Shown here: positions 9,219-22,082 of the stretch, piece by piece
Numbering within the stretch: position 1 is the first letter of the stretch
How the letters are laid out: the number at the start of each line of letters is the position of its first letter
NCBI GenBank assembly: GCA_903869725.1
Contig: CAIQAD010000002.1
Location: 1 to 64,000 of the forward strand
From: an uncultured Alphaproteobacteria bacterium
GTDB taxonomy: Bacteria; Pseudomonadota; Alphaproteobacteria; Pelagibacterales; Pelagibacteraceae
Reading direction: 5' to 3'
DNA length: 64,000 bases
Made by a program: the position numbers and the translations under genes
The notes under the pieces: generated by a model
What the model was told of the DNA's origin: nothing
Databases searched by the model: none
What the model saw: the letters and a program-made list of their open reading frames with translations, nothing else

Positions 9219-9922
9219 ATTCTAGATAATTCAGCTTTTCTTGAAAAGATTTTATTTTTTTGCTTACTTAATCTTGAATAAACTCTTTTTTTTGCAACTA
9301 TCATATAGAGCCCATTAAAATTTTTCCATAAAGTAGGGCCAAATTTATTAAATAATAAATTTTTTTTTTGCAAAAAATTAGAATTGGTAGGGGGAAAGTA
9401 AATTAATCTTTCAATAAATTGAATGTCAAAATTATTTAAATTTAAAAAATTTTCAATTGTCAATTTTGAAAAAGATAAACCATTTGAAAAGGGACTTATA
9501 TTTTTTATTGACCAAAAAGAAAATTTATTTGGCAACAAAAAATAAGCAGTTCCTTCTGGAGCAAGGACTCGCCACAATTCATTTAATGAAAGTCGAATAT
9601 TATTTGAATACTCAAGATAGTGAATAGCCAATATGTGATTTAACGCGGAATCTTCTATAGGAAGATATTCTTGATTAACTAAAATATTTTTGCTTTCTTT
9701 TTCTTCTATAATATTTTTTATAACACCATGTCTATTATCAAAAAAATTTAAAAACTTTATACCATTTCGACTTAAATCATTCTGAAAATAACCAAATGTA
9801 CTAAAGATTTGGTCGCTATAAACAGACGCATACTTTTTTAAAAAAAAATTAATCTCATTTTTTACTATTTTTCCTAAATTAGTTTTGTAAAAATTTTTAA
9901 AATCGCTAGCATGTAAATACAT
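9215..9922 (-). CDS. SAM-dependent methyltransferase (type 11-like)
   Basis: Late methyltransferase motifs LSLNELWRVLAPEGTAYFLLPNKFSFW; divergent from gloB as in many alphaproteobacteria. Confidence 0.7.
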   Translation of the reverse strand: MYLHASDFKNFYKTNLGKIVKNEINFFLKKYASVYSDQIFSTFGYFQNDLSRNGIKFLNFFDNRHGVIKNIIEEKESKNILVNQEYLPIEDSALNHILAIHYLEYSNNIRLSLNELWRVLAPEGTAYFLLPNKFSFWSIKNISPFSNGLSFSKLTIENFLNLNNFDIQFIERLIYFPPTNSNFLQKKNLLFNKFGPTLWKNFNGLYMIVAKKRVYSRLSKQKNKIFSRKAELSRI

Positions 9923-9954
9923 AAAAAGTTAATATAATATAAATCATCAAAGTA

Positions 9955-10717
9955 ATGAATATTGATATTATTCCATGCTTAAAAGATAACTACTCATATG
10001 TTGTTTCTGACAACAAAACTAGAAACGCTTGTGTTATTGATGCTCCAGACTCAATTCCTATTAAAAATTTTTTAAAAAAAAAAAAAACTTAATTTAAAAT
10101 ATATTCTTAACACTCATCATCATTCTGATCATGTTGGTGGTAATTTGGAATTAAAAAAAGAATTTAAATGTAAAATCTTAGGGTTTCGTTACGACAAAAA
10201 TAGAATACCAGGAATTGACATTCTTTTGAATGATAAACAGAATTTTAAATTTGAAGAAACGGAAATAATTACTGAACACACTCCTGGTCATACATCTGGT
10301 CATATAATATTTTTTTTTAAAAAAGAAAAATATTTATTTACTGGAGATACACTTTTTTCTTTTGGATGTGGCCGATTATTTGAAGGTTCATATTTAGATA
10401 TGGTTAATTCACTAAAAAAAATAAAGAAATTACCTACAGATACAAAAATATTTTTTGGACATGAGTACACAAGCAATAATTTAATTTTTAGTAAAAATTT
10501 AACACAAAATAACAAAGCATTAAAAACTAATTATGAAAAATTTTTAAAAGACTTAAATAAAAAAAAATTTAGCACTCCATCTACTTTAGAAGTAGAAAAT
10601 AAATTTAATATTTTTTTACAATTTGATAACGAAAAATTCAAAAAAGAAATAAATTTAAATCATTTAAATGAGTTAGATTTTTTTAAAAAAATTAGAGACC
10701 TCAAAGATAACGCTTAA
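9955..10717 (+). pseudogene. gloB: Hydroxyacylglutathione hydrolase (glyoxalase II), split by a 1-nt frameshift in a poly-A run; functional status unknown
   Basis: N-terminal frame from ATG 9955: MNIDIIPCLKDNYSYVVSDNKTRNACVIDAPDSIPIKNFLKKKKT* stops at 10090-10092. The +1 frame continues KLNLKYILNTHHHSDHVGGN...TEHTPGHTSGH...FTGDTLFSFGCGRLFEG. Shift lies in A14 at 10074-10087; A13 would restore one ORF. The track ORF 10145..10717 is only the 3' part. Confidence 0.85.
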
Positions 10718-10746
10718 AACCTAAGATACTTCAATAAAAAGCTAAC

Positions 10747-10774
10747 TTGACAACCTTTAGTGGGTATATATATT
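10747..10774 (+). promoter_or_regulatory. Sigma70-like promoter for rplU-rpmA
   Basis: TTGACA 10747-10752, 16-nt spacer, TATATT 10769-10774; rplU ATG at 10796. Confidence 0.6.
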
Positions 10775-10795
10775 CGCCGAACTTAAATTTATCCT

Positions 10796-11164
10796 ATGAC
10801 ATTTGCTGTAATAAAAACTGGAGGTAAACAATATAAAGTTTCAACAAACGAAACTTTACGAATTGAAAAATTAGAGCATGAGGCTGGCAAAAAATTAGAG
10901 TTCAAAGATGTTCTATTAACTGTAGATAAAACAGATACCGAGATTGGTTTACCAAATATTGATGGCGCTAAAGTAGAAGCGGAACTTATAAAACAGACAA
11001 GAAATGACAAAATCATAATATTTAAAAAAAGAAGACGACAGAATTCACGAAGAAGACGCGGTCATAGACAACATGTTTCAATAGTGAAAATATTAAAAAT
11101 TTATGGTAAAAACGGTAAACTACTTTCTGAAAGCAAAGTAAAAGAAGATAGTGAAAAAAAATAA
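10796..11164 (+). CDS. rplU: 50S ribosomal protein L21 (C-terminal extension)
   Basis: MTFAVIKTGGKQYKVS, KIIIFKKRRRQNSRRRRGHRQ. Confidence 0.95.
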   Translation: MTFAVIKTGGKQYKVSTNETLRIEKLEHEAGKKLEFKDVLLTVDKTDTEIGLPNIDGAKVEAELIKQTRNDKIIIFKKRRRQNSRRRRGHRQHVSIVKILKIYGKNGKLLSESKVKEDSEKK

Positions 11165-11186
11165 AAATAATAGTTAATATAAAATA

Positions 11187-11441
11187 ATGGCAACAAAAAA
11201 AGCTGGCGGCTCGACAAAAAATGGTCGTGATAGTGCAGGTCGACGACTTGGAGTAAAAAAATTCGGTGGGCAAACTGTAATAGCTGGAAATATCATTATG
11301 AGACAGAGAGGAACTAAAATGTTTCCAGGCAATAACGTTGGTATGGGCAAAGATCATACAATTTTTTCTAAAGTAAACGGAATTGTCAAATTCGAGACTA
11401 AGAAACTCGGTAGAACTTACATTTCAGTTATTCCTCTATAA
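11187..11441 (+). CDS. rpmA: 50S ribosomal protein L27
   Basis: [29 protein letters not shown]. Confidence 0.97.
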   Translation: MATKKAGGSTKNGRDSAGRRLGVKKFGGQTVIAGNIIMRQRGTKMFPGNNVGMGKDHTIFSKVNGIVKFETKKLGRTYISVIPL

Positions 11442-11442
11442 G

Positions 11443-11461
11443 TCAGTTTATTTTAAACTGA
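11443..11461 (+). terminator. Intercistronic hairpin between rpmA and obgE (weak terminator or RNA-processing site)
   Basis: TCAGTTTA-TTT-TAAACTGA perfect 8-bp stem directly after the rpmA stop; no clear T-tract follows. Confidence 0.3.
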
Positions 11462-11492
11462 TATTCCTATTAATAATCAATAAAGCAATATT

Positions 11493-12464
11493 ATGAAATT
11501 TTTAGATCAAGTTAAAATTTTTATTAAAGCAGGTAATGGAGGTAATGGATGTGTTGCTTTCAGAAGAGAAAAATTTATTGAATTTGGAGGACCTAATGGT
11601 GGAGATGGAGGGAGTGGAGGTTCAATAATTATTAAAGCTGTTAACGGATTGAATACACTTGTTGATTATCGTTATGCACAACATCATAAAGCTGCAAATG
11701 GGTCTAATGGTTCTGGAAATAATAAAACCGGTCATGCAGGTAAAGATTTAATTTTAAAAGTTCCAGTCGGAACTCAAGTTTACGAGGAAGATCAAAAAAC
11801 TTTATTATTTGATTTAATTAAAGAAAATCAAGAATATATAATTGCTAAAGGTGGTGGTGGCGGTTTAGGAAATAGTAAATTTAAAAGTTCAACGAACAGA
11901 TCACCAAGAAAATTTACTTATGGCAAAATTGGAGAAGAATTAATAGTTTGGTTAGAATTAAAACTAATAGCAGATGTTGGGATTATTGGTTTTCCAAATG
12001 CAGGCAAGTCTAGCTTATTGTCTATTTCGACTAGAGCAAGACCAAAAATTGCAAACTACCCTTTTACTACGCTTAATCCTAATCTTGGGGTAGTTAATAT
12101 TGATGATAGAGAAATAGTCCTTGCTGATATTCCTGGACTGATTGAAGGTGCACACAACGGCCTTGGATTAGGAGATAAGTTCTTAAAGCATATAGAAAGA
12201 TGCAAAAGTATTATTCATATGATTGATATAACCGAGGAAAATCTAACTGATAAATATAAAATTATTAGAAATGAATTAAAAAGCTTTAATCCAGAGTTAA
12301 TGAAAAAAAAAGAACTAATCGTTTTTAATAAGATTGACTTAATAAACGAAGAAGAAAAAAAAGAAAAAATTGCTAATTTTATTAAAAAAACCAAAAAAAA
12401 AGTTTATGATATTTCTGTTGAAAAAAAAATTAATGTTAAAAGTTTATTAAGAGCAATTAAATGA
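11493..12464 (+). CDS. obgE: GTPase Obg/CgtA
   Basis: Gly-rich Obg domain; GFPNAGKSSLLS, DIPGLIEGAHNGLGLG, NKID. Confidence 0.96.
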   Translation: MKFLDQVKIFIKAGNGGNGCVAFRREKFIEFGGPNGGDGGSGGSIIIKAVNGLNTLVDYRYAQHHKAANGSNGSGNNKTGHAGKDLILKVPVGTQVYEEDQKTLLFDLIKENQEYIIAKGGGGGLGNSKFKSSTNRSPRKFTYGKIGEELIVWLELKLIADVGIIGFPNAGKSSLLSISTRARPKIANYPFTTLNPNLGVVNIDDREIVLADIPGLIEGAHNGLGLGDKFLKHIERCKSIIHMIDITEENLTDKYKIIRNELKSFNPELMKKKELIVFNKIDLINEEEKKEKIANFIKKTKKKVYDISVEKKINVKSLLRAIK

Positions 12465-13572
12465 ATCTTTTGCAATATAAAACAATTGTTCTCAAAATAG
12501 GATCTAGTTTAATTGTAGATAGCAAAAATAAAATTAAGAAAAACTGGTTCACAAAATTAATTGAGGATATACTATTTTTACATAAGCATAAAAAAAAAGT
12601 TATCATCGTTTCTTCAGGGGCTATTGCATTAGGATGTGATCTTTTGAAAATAAATAAAAAAAATGTAAAATTAAGTCAATTCCAAGCTATCGCTGCCGTT
12701 GGTCAAATAGAACTTATCAATTTATTTAAAAAATTTTTTGAAAAAAAAAAAATAAAAATATCACAAATTTTGCTTACACTTGATGACACTGAAGAAAGAA
12801 GAAGATCTTTAAATGCAAAAGAAACAATTAATAATTTATTAAAAATGTCTGTTATGCCAATTGTAAATGAAAACGATACGGTTGGGACATCCGAAATAAG
12901 ATATGGTGATAATGACCGTCTAGCCGCGCGTGTTGCTCAAATCTGCAATGCTGATTGTTTAATTATGCTTTCAGACGTTAACGGATTATATTCTCAAGAT
13001 CCTAAAAAAAATCAGTTTGCAAAAATAATTAAAAAAGTTGAAAAAATAGATAAAAAGATTGAAAATTTGGCCACAAAAAGTATCAGTGCGTACGGCACTG
13101 GCGGAATGATCACGAAGATTAAAGCTGCAAAAATATGTATGCAGTCTGGCTGCGACATGATTCTTACAAATGGATCTATTAATAATCCTATTAAAAATAT
13201 TGCAAAAAATAAAAATTTTACATTGTTTAAAGCAAAATCATCTTCTCTAAATGCAAAAAAACAATGGATACTTAATTCTTTGTCTACTAAAGGTTCAATT
13301 TCTATAGACGATGGAGCTGAAAAAGCATTACTTAACGGAAAAAGTCTATTACCAATTGGAGTAACTGCGGTTGAAGGTACGTTCAAACGCGGAGATGCTA
13401 TTTATATAATTAACTCAAAAAAAAAAAAATTGCAACCGGAATTTCAGCGTACTCTAGTGAAGATGCTAAAAAAATTAAAGGATTTAAAACAGATAAAATT
13501 AAAGAAATATTAGGATATGTAAGCAGAGGAGAAATAGTGCATATTGACAATCTAGTGCGACAAGAAAATTAA
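12461..13572 (+). pseudogene. proB: Glutamate 5-kinase, C-terminal PUA domain frameshifted in a poly-A run; functional status unknown
   Basis: Kinase domain intact (IVSSGAIALG, NENDTVGTSEIRYGDNDRLAARVA, YGTGGMITKIKAA). After IYIINSKKKK the track ORF leaves frame (LQPEFQRTL...). The alternative frame reads KIATGISAYSSEDAKKIKGFKTDKIKEILGYVSRGEIVHIDNLVRQEN*, ending 13570-13572, 3 nt before proA. A13 at 13417-13429; A14 would restore the frame. Confidence 0.88.
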
Positions 13573-13575
13573 AAA

Positions 13576-14832
13576 ATGTTGAATAAACAATTAATCAAAA
13601 TTGGCGAAAATGCTGTAAAAGCTGCAAATTTATTATCTTTATTAAAAGAAAAAACAAAAAATAAAGTTCTTAAGGACTTTTTAATTTTTATAAAAAAAGA
13701 AAAAAATAAAATTATTAATGCTAATAAAGTAGATATTGAAAAAGCCAAAAAAAATAAAATTAGTGAAAATTTAATTAATAGATTATTAATAAATGAAAAA
13801 AAAATTAATAGTATAATTCACTCTGTACAAGAGGTCATAAAATTCAAAGATCCAACTCACAAAATAGTTTCAAAGTGGAAACGTCCTAATGGATTGATAA
13901 TTAATAAATATACAGTTCCAATTGGTGTTATTGGTGTAATCTATGAAGCGCGTCCGAATGTAACTGCAGATGTTGCTACTTTATGTTTTAAATCAGGTAA
14001 TGCTGTAATATTAAGAGGAGGCAGTGAAGCTCTGATGACTAATAAAGTAATTTCTGAACTATTTATAAAAGCACTTAAGAAAAATAAAATTGATGAGAAC
14101 TGTGTTCAATTAATTAAAAATACCGATAGAAAGTTAGTTGATTATTTGCTGTCTAAAATGGATAAATATATTAACGTAATTATTCCAAGAGGAGGAAAAA
14201 ATTTAGTTAAAAAAGTTTTAGAAATGTCAAGTGTACCAATCATAGGTCACCTTGAAGGTCTTTGTCATGTTTATATTGATAAATATGCAAATTTAGAAAT
14301 GGCAAAAAAAATAACTTTAAATGCAAAAATGAGAAACACTAGTATTTGTGGAGCAGCTGAAACTTTGCTTGTTCATAAATCTTGTATCAAGACTCATTTA
14401 AAACCAATATTACAATTATTAAGCATTAGTGGTTGCGAAATTATAGGTGATGCTATTGTGAAAAAAAATTTTAAAAACAGTATAATTGCAAAAGAGCAAG
14501 ACTGGAAAACAGAATATCTTGATTCAAAAATTTCTGTAAAGGTTGTTAATAACATAGAAGAAGCAATAAAACATATTAATAAATATGGAACAAAACACAC
14601 GGAAAGTATCATTACGGAAAACAAAAAAAATGCTAAATTATTTTTAACAAACGTGGATAGCTCAATAGTATTACATAACGCATCAACACAATTTGCAGAT
14701 GGTGGTGAATTTGGATTCGGAGCTGAAGTTGGAATATCAACAAATAAATTACATCCTCGTGGCCCTGTAGGACTGGAACAGTTAACTACTTATAAATATA
14801 TAATTGAGGGTAATGGACAAATTAGAGCTTAA
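13576..14832 (+). CDS. proA: Gamma-glutamyl phosphate reductase
   Basis: GVIGVIYEARPNVTADVATLCFKSGNAVILRGGSEA, HLEGLCHVYID, GAEVGISTNKLHPRGPVGLEQLTTYKY. Confidence 0.96.
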   Translation: MLNKQLIKIGENAVKAANLLSLLKEKTKNKVLKDFLIFIKKEKNKIINANKVDIEKAKKNKISENLINRLLINEKKINSIIHSVQEVIKFKDPTHKIVSKWKRPNGLIINKYTVPIGVIGVIYEARPNVTADVATLCFKSGNAVILRGGSEALMTNKVISELFIKALKKNKIDENCVQLIKNTDRKLVDYLLSKMDKYINVIIPRGGKNLVKKVLEMSSVPIIGHLEGLCHVYIDKYANLEMAKKITLNAKMRNTSICGAAETLLVHKSCIKTHLKPILQLLSISGCEIIGDAIVKKNFKNSIIAKEQDWKTEYLDSKISVKVVNNIEEAIKHINKYGTKHTESIITENKKNAKLFLTNVDSSIVLHNASTQFADGGEFGFGAEVGISTNKLHPRGPVGLEQLTTYKYIIEGNGQIRA

Positions 14833-14847
14833 TTATATTCTACTATA

Positions 14848-15402
14848 ATGAATATTGGCATTCTTGGAGGAACTTTTGATCCACCCCACAAAGGACATTT
14901 ACACATTTCTTTAGAAGCTTCTAAACGATTCAAATTACAAAAGATAATATGGCTATTAACAAATCAAAATCCTTTAAAAAAAAATCAACCGTCAAAAAAT
15001 ATTAAAGAGAGAATAGAAAATTGTAAAAAATTTACAAATAAGAATAAAAATTTAATAAAAATTTTAAATACAGAGAATATAACAAAATCTAACTATTTAT
15101 TTAACAATTTGAACTATATTATTAATAAATCTAAACATAATAATTATTACTTTATTATGGGGGCGGATAGCTTTATACAATTTAATAAATGGAAAAAAAA
15201 TAATACTATTTTGAAAAAATTATCACTAATCATCATCAACAGACCAAACTTTACCATTAAATCGTTAAATTCAATAAGTGCAAAAAAATTTGAAAAGCTA
15301 AAATCAAATAACCATAATTTAATCAATAATCGAACCAGATGGTATTTTGTAAATTCAAAAATTATTAAATTATCCTCGACGGAGTTAAGAAAAAATCAAT
15401 AA
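14848..15402 (+). CDS. nadD: Nicotinate-nucleotide adenylyltransferase
   Basis: MNIGILGGTFDPPHKGHLHIS; GADSFIQFNKW. Confidence 0.92.
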   Translation: MNIGILGGTFDPPHKGHLHISLEASKRFKLQKIIWLLTNQNPLKKNQPSKNIKERIENCKKFTNKNKNLIKILNTENITKSNYLFNNLNYIINKSKHNNYYFIMGADSFIQFNKWKKNNTILKKLSLIIINRPNFTIKSLNSISAKKFEKLKSNNHNLINNRTRWYFVNSKIIKLSSTELRKNQ

Positions 15403-15758
15403 TGAAAAATAAAAAAAAAGAAACGCTTTTAAAAACAATAATTAAAATTTTAGAAGATAATAAGGCGAAAGATATTGTAGCTATTGATTTATCAAATAAA
15501 AGTTCAATCGCAGATTATATGATTGTTGCAAGCGGAACATCTTCTAGACATATTCAGTCTGTTTCGGAAAATACACTGGATCAACTAAAAAAAATTGGAA
15601 TACTAGATTGTAAAATTGAAGGAAAAGAAAGTGAAAATTGGAAGTTAATCGACGCGATAGATATCATTATTCATATCTTTCATCACGAACAAAGAAAAAA
15701 TTATGATTTAGAAAAAATGTGGCAAGACGTTCTGCCTAATCATAAAATATTTGTTTAA
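15402..15758 (+). CDS. rsfS: Ribosome silencing factor RsfS
   Basis: DIVAIDL..KSSIADYMIVASGTSSRH, EGKESENWKLIDAIDIIIHIF. Confidence 0.92.
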   Translation: MKNKKKETLLKTIIKILEDNKAKDIVAIDLSNKSSIADYMIVASGTSSRHIQSVSENTLDQLKKIGILDCKIEGKESENWKLIDAIDIIIHIFHHEQRKNYDLEKMWQDVLPNHKIFV

Positions 15759-16204
15759 TGAAAATAAAAATACTTTGTTTAGGAAGACTAAATAAAGATG
15801 AAGAAAATAAATTATGCGAAAGATACGAAAAAAGACTTTCTGGTTTAAAAAAATCAGGAATTACAGATTTTTCAATTAAACATATATCTGCTTTAGAATT
15901 AAAAAATATCTTAAAAGCTCAAAAGGAAAAAGAGCATATAATTTTTCTTAGTGAAAATGGCAGTCAGATTGATACCATAAGTTTATGTAAAAAAATTAAA
16001 AAATTAATAGAAAGTTCATTTAAAACGACATTATTTATAATCGGCAGCCCACTAGGATTTGAAAAATCTCTAAATAAAAATTCTTTCGAAAAAATTTGTT
16101 TAAGCAAGTTAACTTTGACACACTCTTTTGCTAGAGTTCTATTAACTGAACAAATTTACAGATGTGCTACAATTATGATAAATCATCCGTATCATAAAAT
16201 ATAA
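15758..16204 (+). CDS. rlmH: 23S rRNA (pseudouridine1915-N3)-methyltransferase RlmH
   Basis: FIIGSPLGFE, LSKLTLTHSFARVLLTEQIYRCATIMINHPYHKI. Confidence 0.9.
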   Translation: MKIKILCLGRLNKDEENKLCERYEKRLSGLKKSGITDFSIKHISALELKNILKAQKEKEHIIFLSENGSQIDTISLCKKIKKLIESSFKTTLFIIGSPLGFEKSLNKNSFEKICLSKLTLTHSFARVLLTEQIYRCATIMINHPYHKI

Positions 16205-16205
16205 A

Positions 16206-17366
16206 ATGAAAAAAATTTATTCTCTTTTCTCTATTTCTATTTGTTTGTTATTTTTATTAACTCAAAACTCTTTTTCTCAAAAAAAAGAAACTATTTATGA
16301 AAAACTAGATTTATTTGCAGATATTTTTAATACTGCAGAAAAAGAATATTACAAACCAATAAATGAAAATGAAGCAATAGACGGAGCCATAAACGGCATG
16401 CTTCAATCTTTAGATCCTCATTCTTCCTATATGAATCCTCAATCATTTAAAAATCTAAATATTGAGACTAAAGGAGAGTTTGGTGGACTTGGAATAGAAG
16501 TTACTATGGAACAAGGCTTGATTAAAGTTATCTCCCCGATTGATGATACTCCGGCTTTTAAAGCTGGAATAAAATCTGGAGATTACATTGTTAAAATAGA
16601 TAATCATCAAGTAAAGGGATTAGCTATTGATGAAGCTGTAAATAAAATGCGTGGTAAGAGCGGAACTTCCGTAACCTTAACAATAAGAAGAATTGATGTT
16701 AGCGAACCTATAGTTATTAAATTAAATAGAGAAATAATTAAAAATAAGTCTGTTACTTATAATTTTATAGATAAAGAAAAAGTTGCATACATTAGACTAA
16801 AGGTATTTGATGAAAACTCTGGAAAAGAAATTCAAGACGCAATAAAAGACATTAAAAATCACAATTCTAATATTCGTGGATATATTTTTGATTTAAGAAA
16901 TAATCCTGGAGGTCTTTTAGTTGAAGCTATTAAAATTTCTGACGCTTTTTTAACAGATGGTGAAATTGTTTCTACAAAAGGAAGGGATCCTAAAGATATA
17001 AAAGTTTACAGTGCTAAATCTAAAAAAGTCGATATGATTGATGGCAAGCCAATAATTGTATTAATTAATGAAGGTTCAGCATCTGCTTCTGAAATAGTAA
17101 CTGGTGCGCTCAAAGATAATAAAAGGGCAATTATTATTGGAGAAAAATCTTATGGAAAAGGTTCTGTTCAATCAATTATGCCTCTATCAAACGGCGGAGG
17201 ATTAAGATTAACTACTGCTAAATACTATCTGCCTGGAGGTGAAACAATTGAAGATATTGGAGTAATGCCAGACATTATTGTTCAAAGAAAAAAAGATAAT
17301 TTTAAATTTAATGATCCGGCTAATGATAATCAGTTAATTTATGCTCTGAAACTTCTTGAATCATAA
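16206..17366 (+). CDS. ctpA: Carboxyl-terminal processing protease (S41 family)
   Basis: Signal peptide, PDZ domain, NPGGLLVEA, GSASASEIVTGALKDNKRAIIIGEKSYGKGSVQ. Confidence 0.92.
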   Translation: MKKIYSLFSISICLLFLLTQNSFSQKKETIYEKLDLFADIFNTAEKEYYKPINENEAIDGAINGMLQSLDPHSSYMNPQSFKNLNIETKGEFGGLGIEVTMEQGLIKVISPIDDTPAFKAGIKSGDYIVKIDNHQVKGLAIDEAVNKMRGKSGTSVTLTIRRIDVSEPIVIKLNREIIKNKSVTYNFIDKEKVAYIRLKVFDENSGKEIQDAIKDIKNHNSNIRGYIFDLRNNPGGLLVEAIKISDAFLTDGEIVSTKGRDPKDIKVYSAKSKKVDMIDGKPIIVLINEGSASASEIVTGALKDNKRAIIIGEKSYGKGSVQSIMPLSNGGGLRLTTAKYYLPGGETIEDIGVMPDIIVQRKKDNFKFNDPANDNQLIYALKLLES

Positions 17367-17833
17367 TGGCTAATCTTAATAATCTTCCTTATCGAACAGG
17401 GGTTGGGATTATATTAATAAATGATGAAAAAAAAGTATTTGTCGGAAAAAGAATAGATAGTACTAAAGCTTGGCAAATGCCACAGGGAGGGGTAGATAAA
17501 GATGAAGATTTATTTTCTGCAGCCACAAGAGAACTTCAAGAAGAAACTGGAATTACTTCTATAGAAATAATAAAAAAATCTAATAAAAAATTTTTTTATG
17601 ATTTACCCAAAGATCTTTTAGGAAAAATATGGAGAGGCAAATACAAAGGACAAAAGCAAACTTGGTTTTTGATGAAATTTATTGGAGAACAAAAAGAAAT
17701 TAATTTAAAGCAAAAAAAACCTGAATTTAATCAATGGAAATGGGTTACTCCTTCTGACTTACCTAAAATTATCGTTCCTTTTAAAAAAAACCTTTATCGA
17801 GAAGTTTTAAAAGAATTTAAGAAATATCTCTAA
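17366..17833 (+). CDS. rppH: RNA pyrophosphohydrolase (Nudix)
   Basis: YRTGVGIILIN, WQMPQGGVDKDEDLFSAATRELQEETG Nudix box. Confidence 0.92.
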   Translation: MANLNNLPYRTGVGIILINDEKKVFVGKRIDSTKAWQMPQGGVDKDEDLFSAATRELQEETGITSIEIIKKSNKKFFYDLPKDLLGKIWRGKYKGQKQTWFLMKFIGEQKEINLKQKKPEFNQWKWVTPSDLPKIIVPFKKNLYREVLKEFKKYL

Positions 17834-18221
17834 TTTTTAAGATTATTTATTTGATCAATTATTTGATTATTTAAATATACCTCTTCATCAGAAATATCTT
17901 TATTAGTTAATTTATTTTCAGCATTTTTTTTCAGATTAGATATTTCATCACTTTGAAATTGACTAGAATTAAAGAAATTATCTAAAAGAATACTTAGTTT
18001 ATTATTGTTAAACTCTACAGTTCCGCCTGTCGAAAAAAAGATCTCTGAATTATTTCCATCTTTAACTATAATTTTACCTGCTTTTAAAAAAGTAATTAAA
18101 GAAATATGATCTTTGAATATTTCCATTTCACCTTCAATTCCTGAAATAAATACGCTTTCAGCATTTTTTGCTAAAGCAACTTGTTTTGGTGTTATGATTT
18201 CTACCTGGATTTGCTCAGACA

Positions 18222-18222
<1 letters not shown>
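17830..18222 (-). CDS. atpC: F1Fo ATP synthase epsilon subunit
   Basis: Last gene of the atp cluster; VEIITPKQVALAKNAESVFISGIEGEMEIFKDH. Confidence 0.92.
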
Positions 18223-20540
<2,318 letters not shown>

Positions 20541-20541
<1 letters not shown>

Positions 20542-22076
20542 TATTTTTTAAATTCTTTTTTAAAATTACTAATAAAATTCTTTAATTTTTCTTCTGTAGC
20601 TTCATCAATTTTTCCAGATGACTGAATACTATTTAAAATTTCTTGTGCTTCATTTTTAAGTTTTGTTAAAAGTTTTTTTTCAAAAGATTTAATTTGTCCT
20701 AACTCAATATCATCCAAGAAACCTTTTACTCCACAAAAAATTGAAATAACTTGTTCTTCAACTTTCAAAGGTTGATATTGATCTTGTTTTAATAATTCAG
20801 TTAATTTTGAACCTCTATTTAATAATTTCTGAGTTGAAAGATCTAAATCTGAACCAAATTGCGCAAAGGCAGCCATTTCACGATATTGCGCTAACTCAAG
20901 TTTAATTGATCCGGAAACTTGTTTCATTGCTTTAATTTGCGCTGCAGATCCAACTCGTGATACTGACAAACCTACGTTTACTGCAGGTCTAACTCCTTTA
21001 TAGAATAATTCGGTTTCTAAAAAAATTTGTCCGTCAGTTATAGAAATAACGTTGGTCGGAATATATGCAGAAACGTCACTTGCTTGCGTTTCAATAATTG
21101 GTAACGCAGTTAAAGAACCGCCTCCGTTTTTTTCATTTAACTTAGCAGCTCTTTCTAACAATCGACTGTGAAGATAAAAAACATCTCCTGGGAAAGCTTC
21201 ACGCCCTGGTGGTCGACGTAAAAGTAGTGACATTTGTCTATAAGCAACTGCTTGTTTAGATAAATCATCGTATATAATTAAAGCATGCATTCCATTATCT
21301 CTAAAATATTCTCCCATTGTACAGCCAGTATAAGGCGCTAAAAATTGAAGTGGAGCGGGATCAGAAGCTGTAGCCGCGACCACTATAGTATATTCCATTG
21401 CACCTGCATCTTCTAATGTTTTAACAATTTGAGCTACGCTTGATCTTTTTTGGCCGATTGCAACGTAAATACAATATAACTTCTTTTTTTCATCATTAGA
21501 TTTATTAACTTCTTTTTGATTAATAATTGCATCAATTGCAATTGCTGTTTTGCCTGTTTGTCTATCACCAATAATTAGCTCTCTTTGTCCTCTTCCTACT
21601 GGAACTAAACTATCAATAGCTTTTAAACCTGTTTGCATAGGTTCATTAACAGATTGTCTTGGAATGATTCCTGGAGCTTTAATTTCCACTCTTTTTCTCT
21701 CTAAATTTTTATCTACAGATCCTTTTCCATCAATAGGGTTTCCTAATGCGTCAACTACTCTACCTAATAAAGATTTTCCTACTGGAACATCAACAATTGC
21801 TCCTGTTCTTTTTACAACGTCACCTTCTTTAATTTTTGAATCATCTCCAAAAATAACAACTCCAACATTTTCTGTTTCTAGATTCAACGCCATACCTTTT
21901 GTGCCATCTGGAAATTGAACCATTTCACCTGCCTGAACATTATCGAGACCATAAACCCTTGCTATACCGTCTCCGACTGTCAATACTTGACCAACTTCAG
22001 AAACTTCAGCATTTGTTCCAAAGTTTTCTATTTGATCTTTTAATATATTAGTGATTTCTGAAGGAGTAATTTTCAT
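20541..22076 (-). CDS. atpA: F1Fo ATP synthase alpha subunit
   Basis: [15 protein letters not shown]; full length. Confidence 0.97.
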
Positions 22077-22082
22077 AAAATT

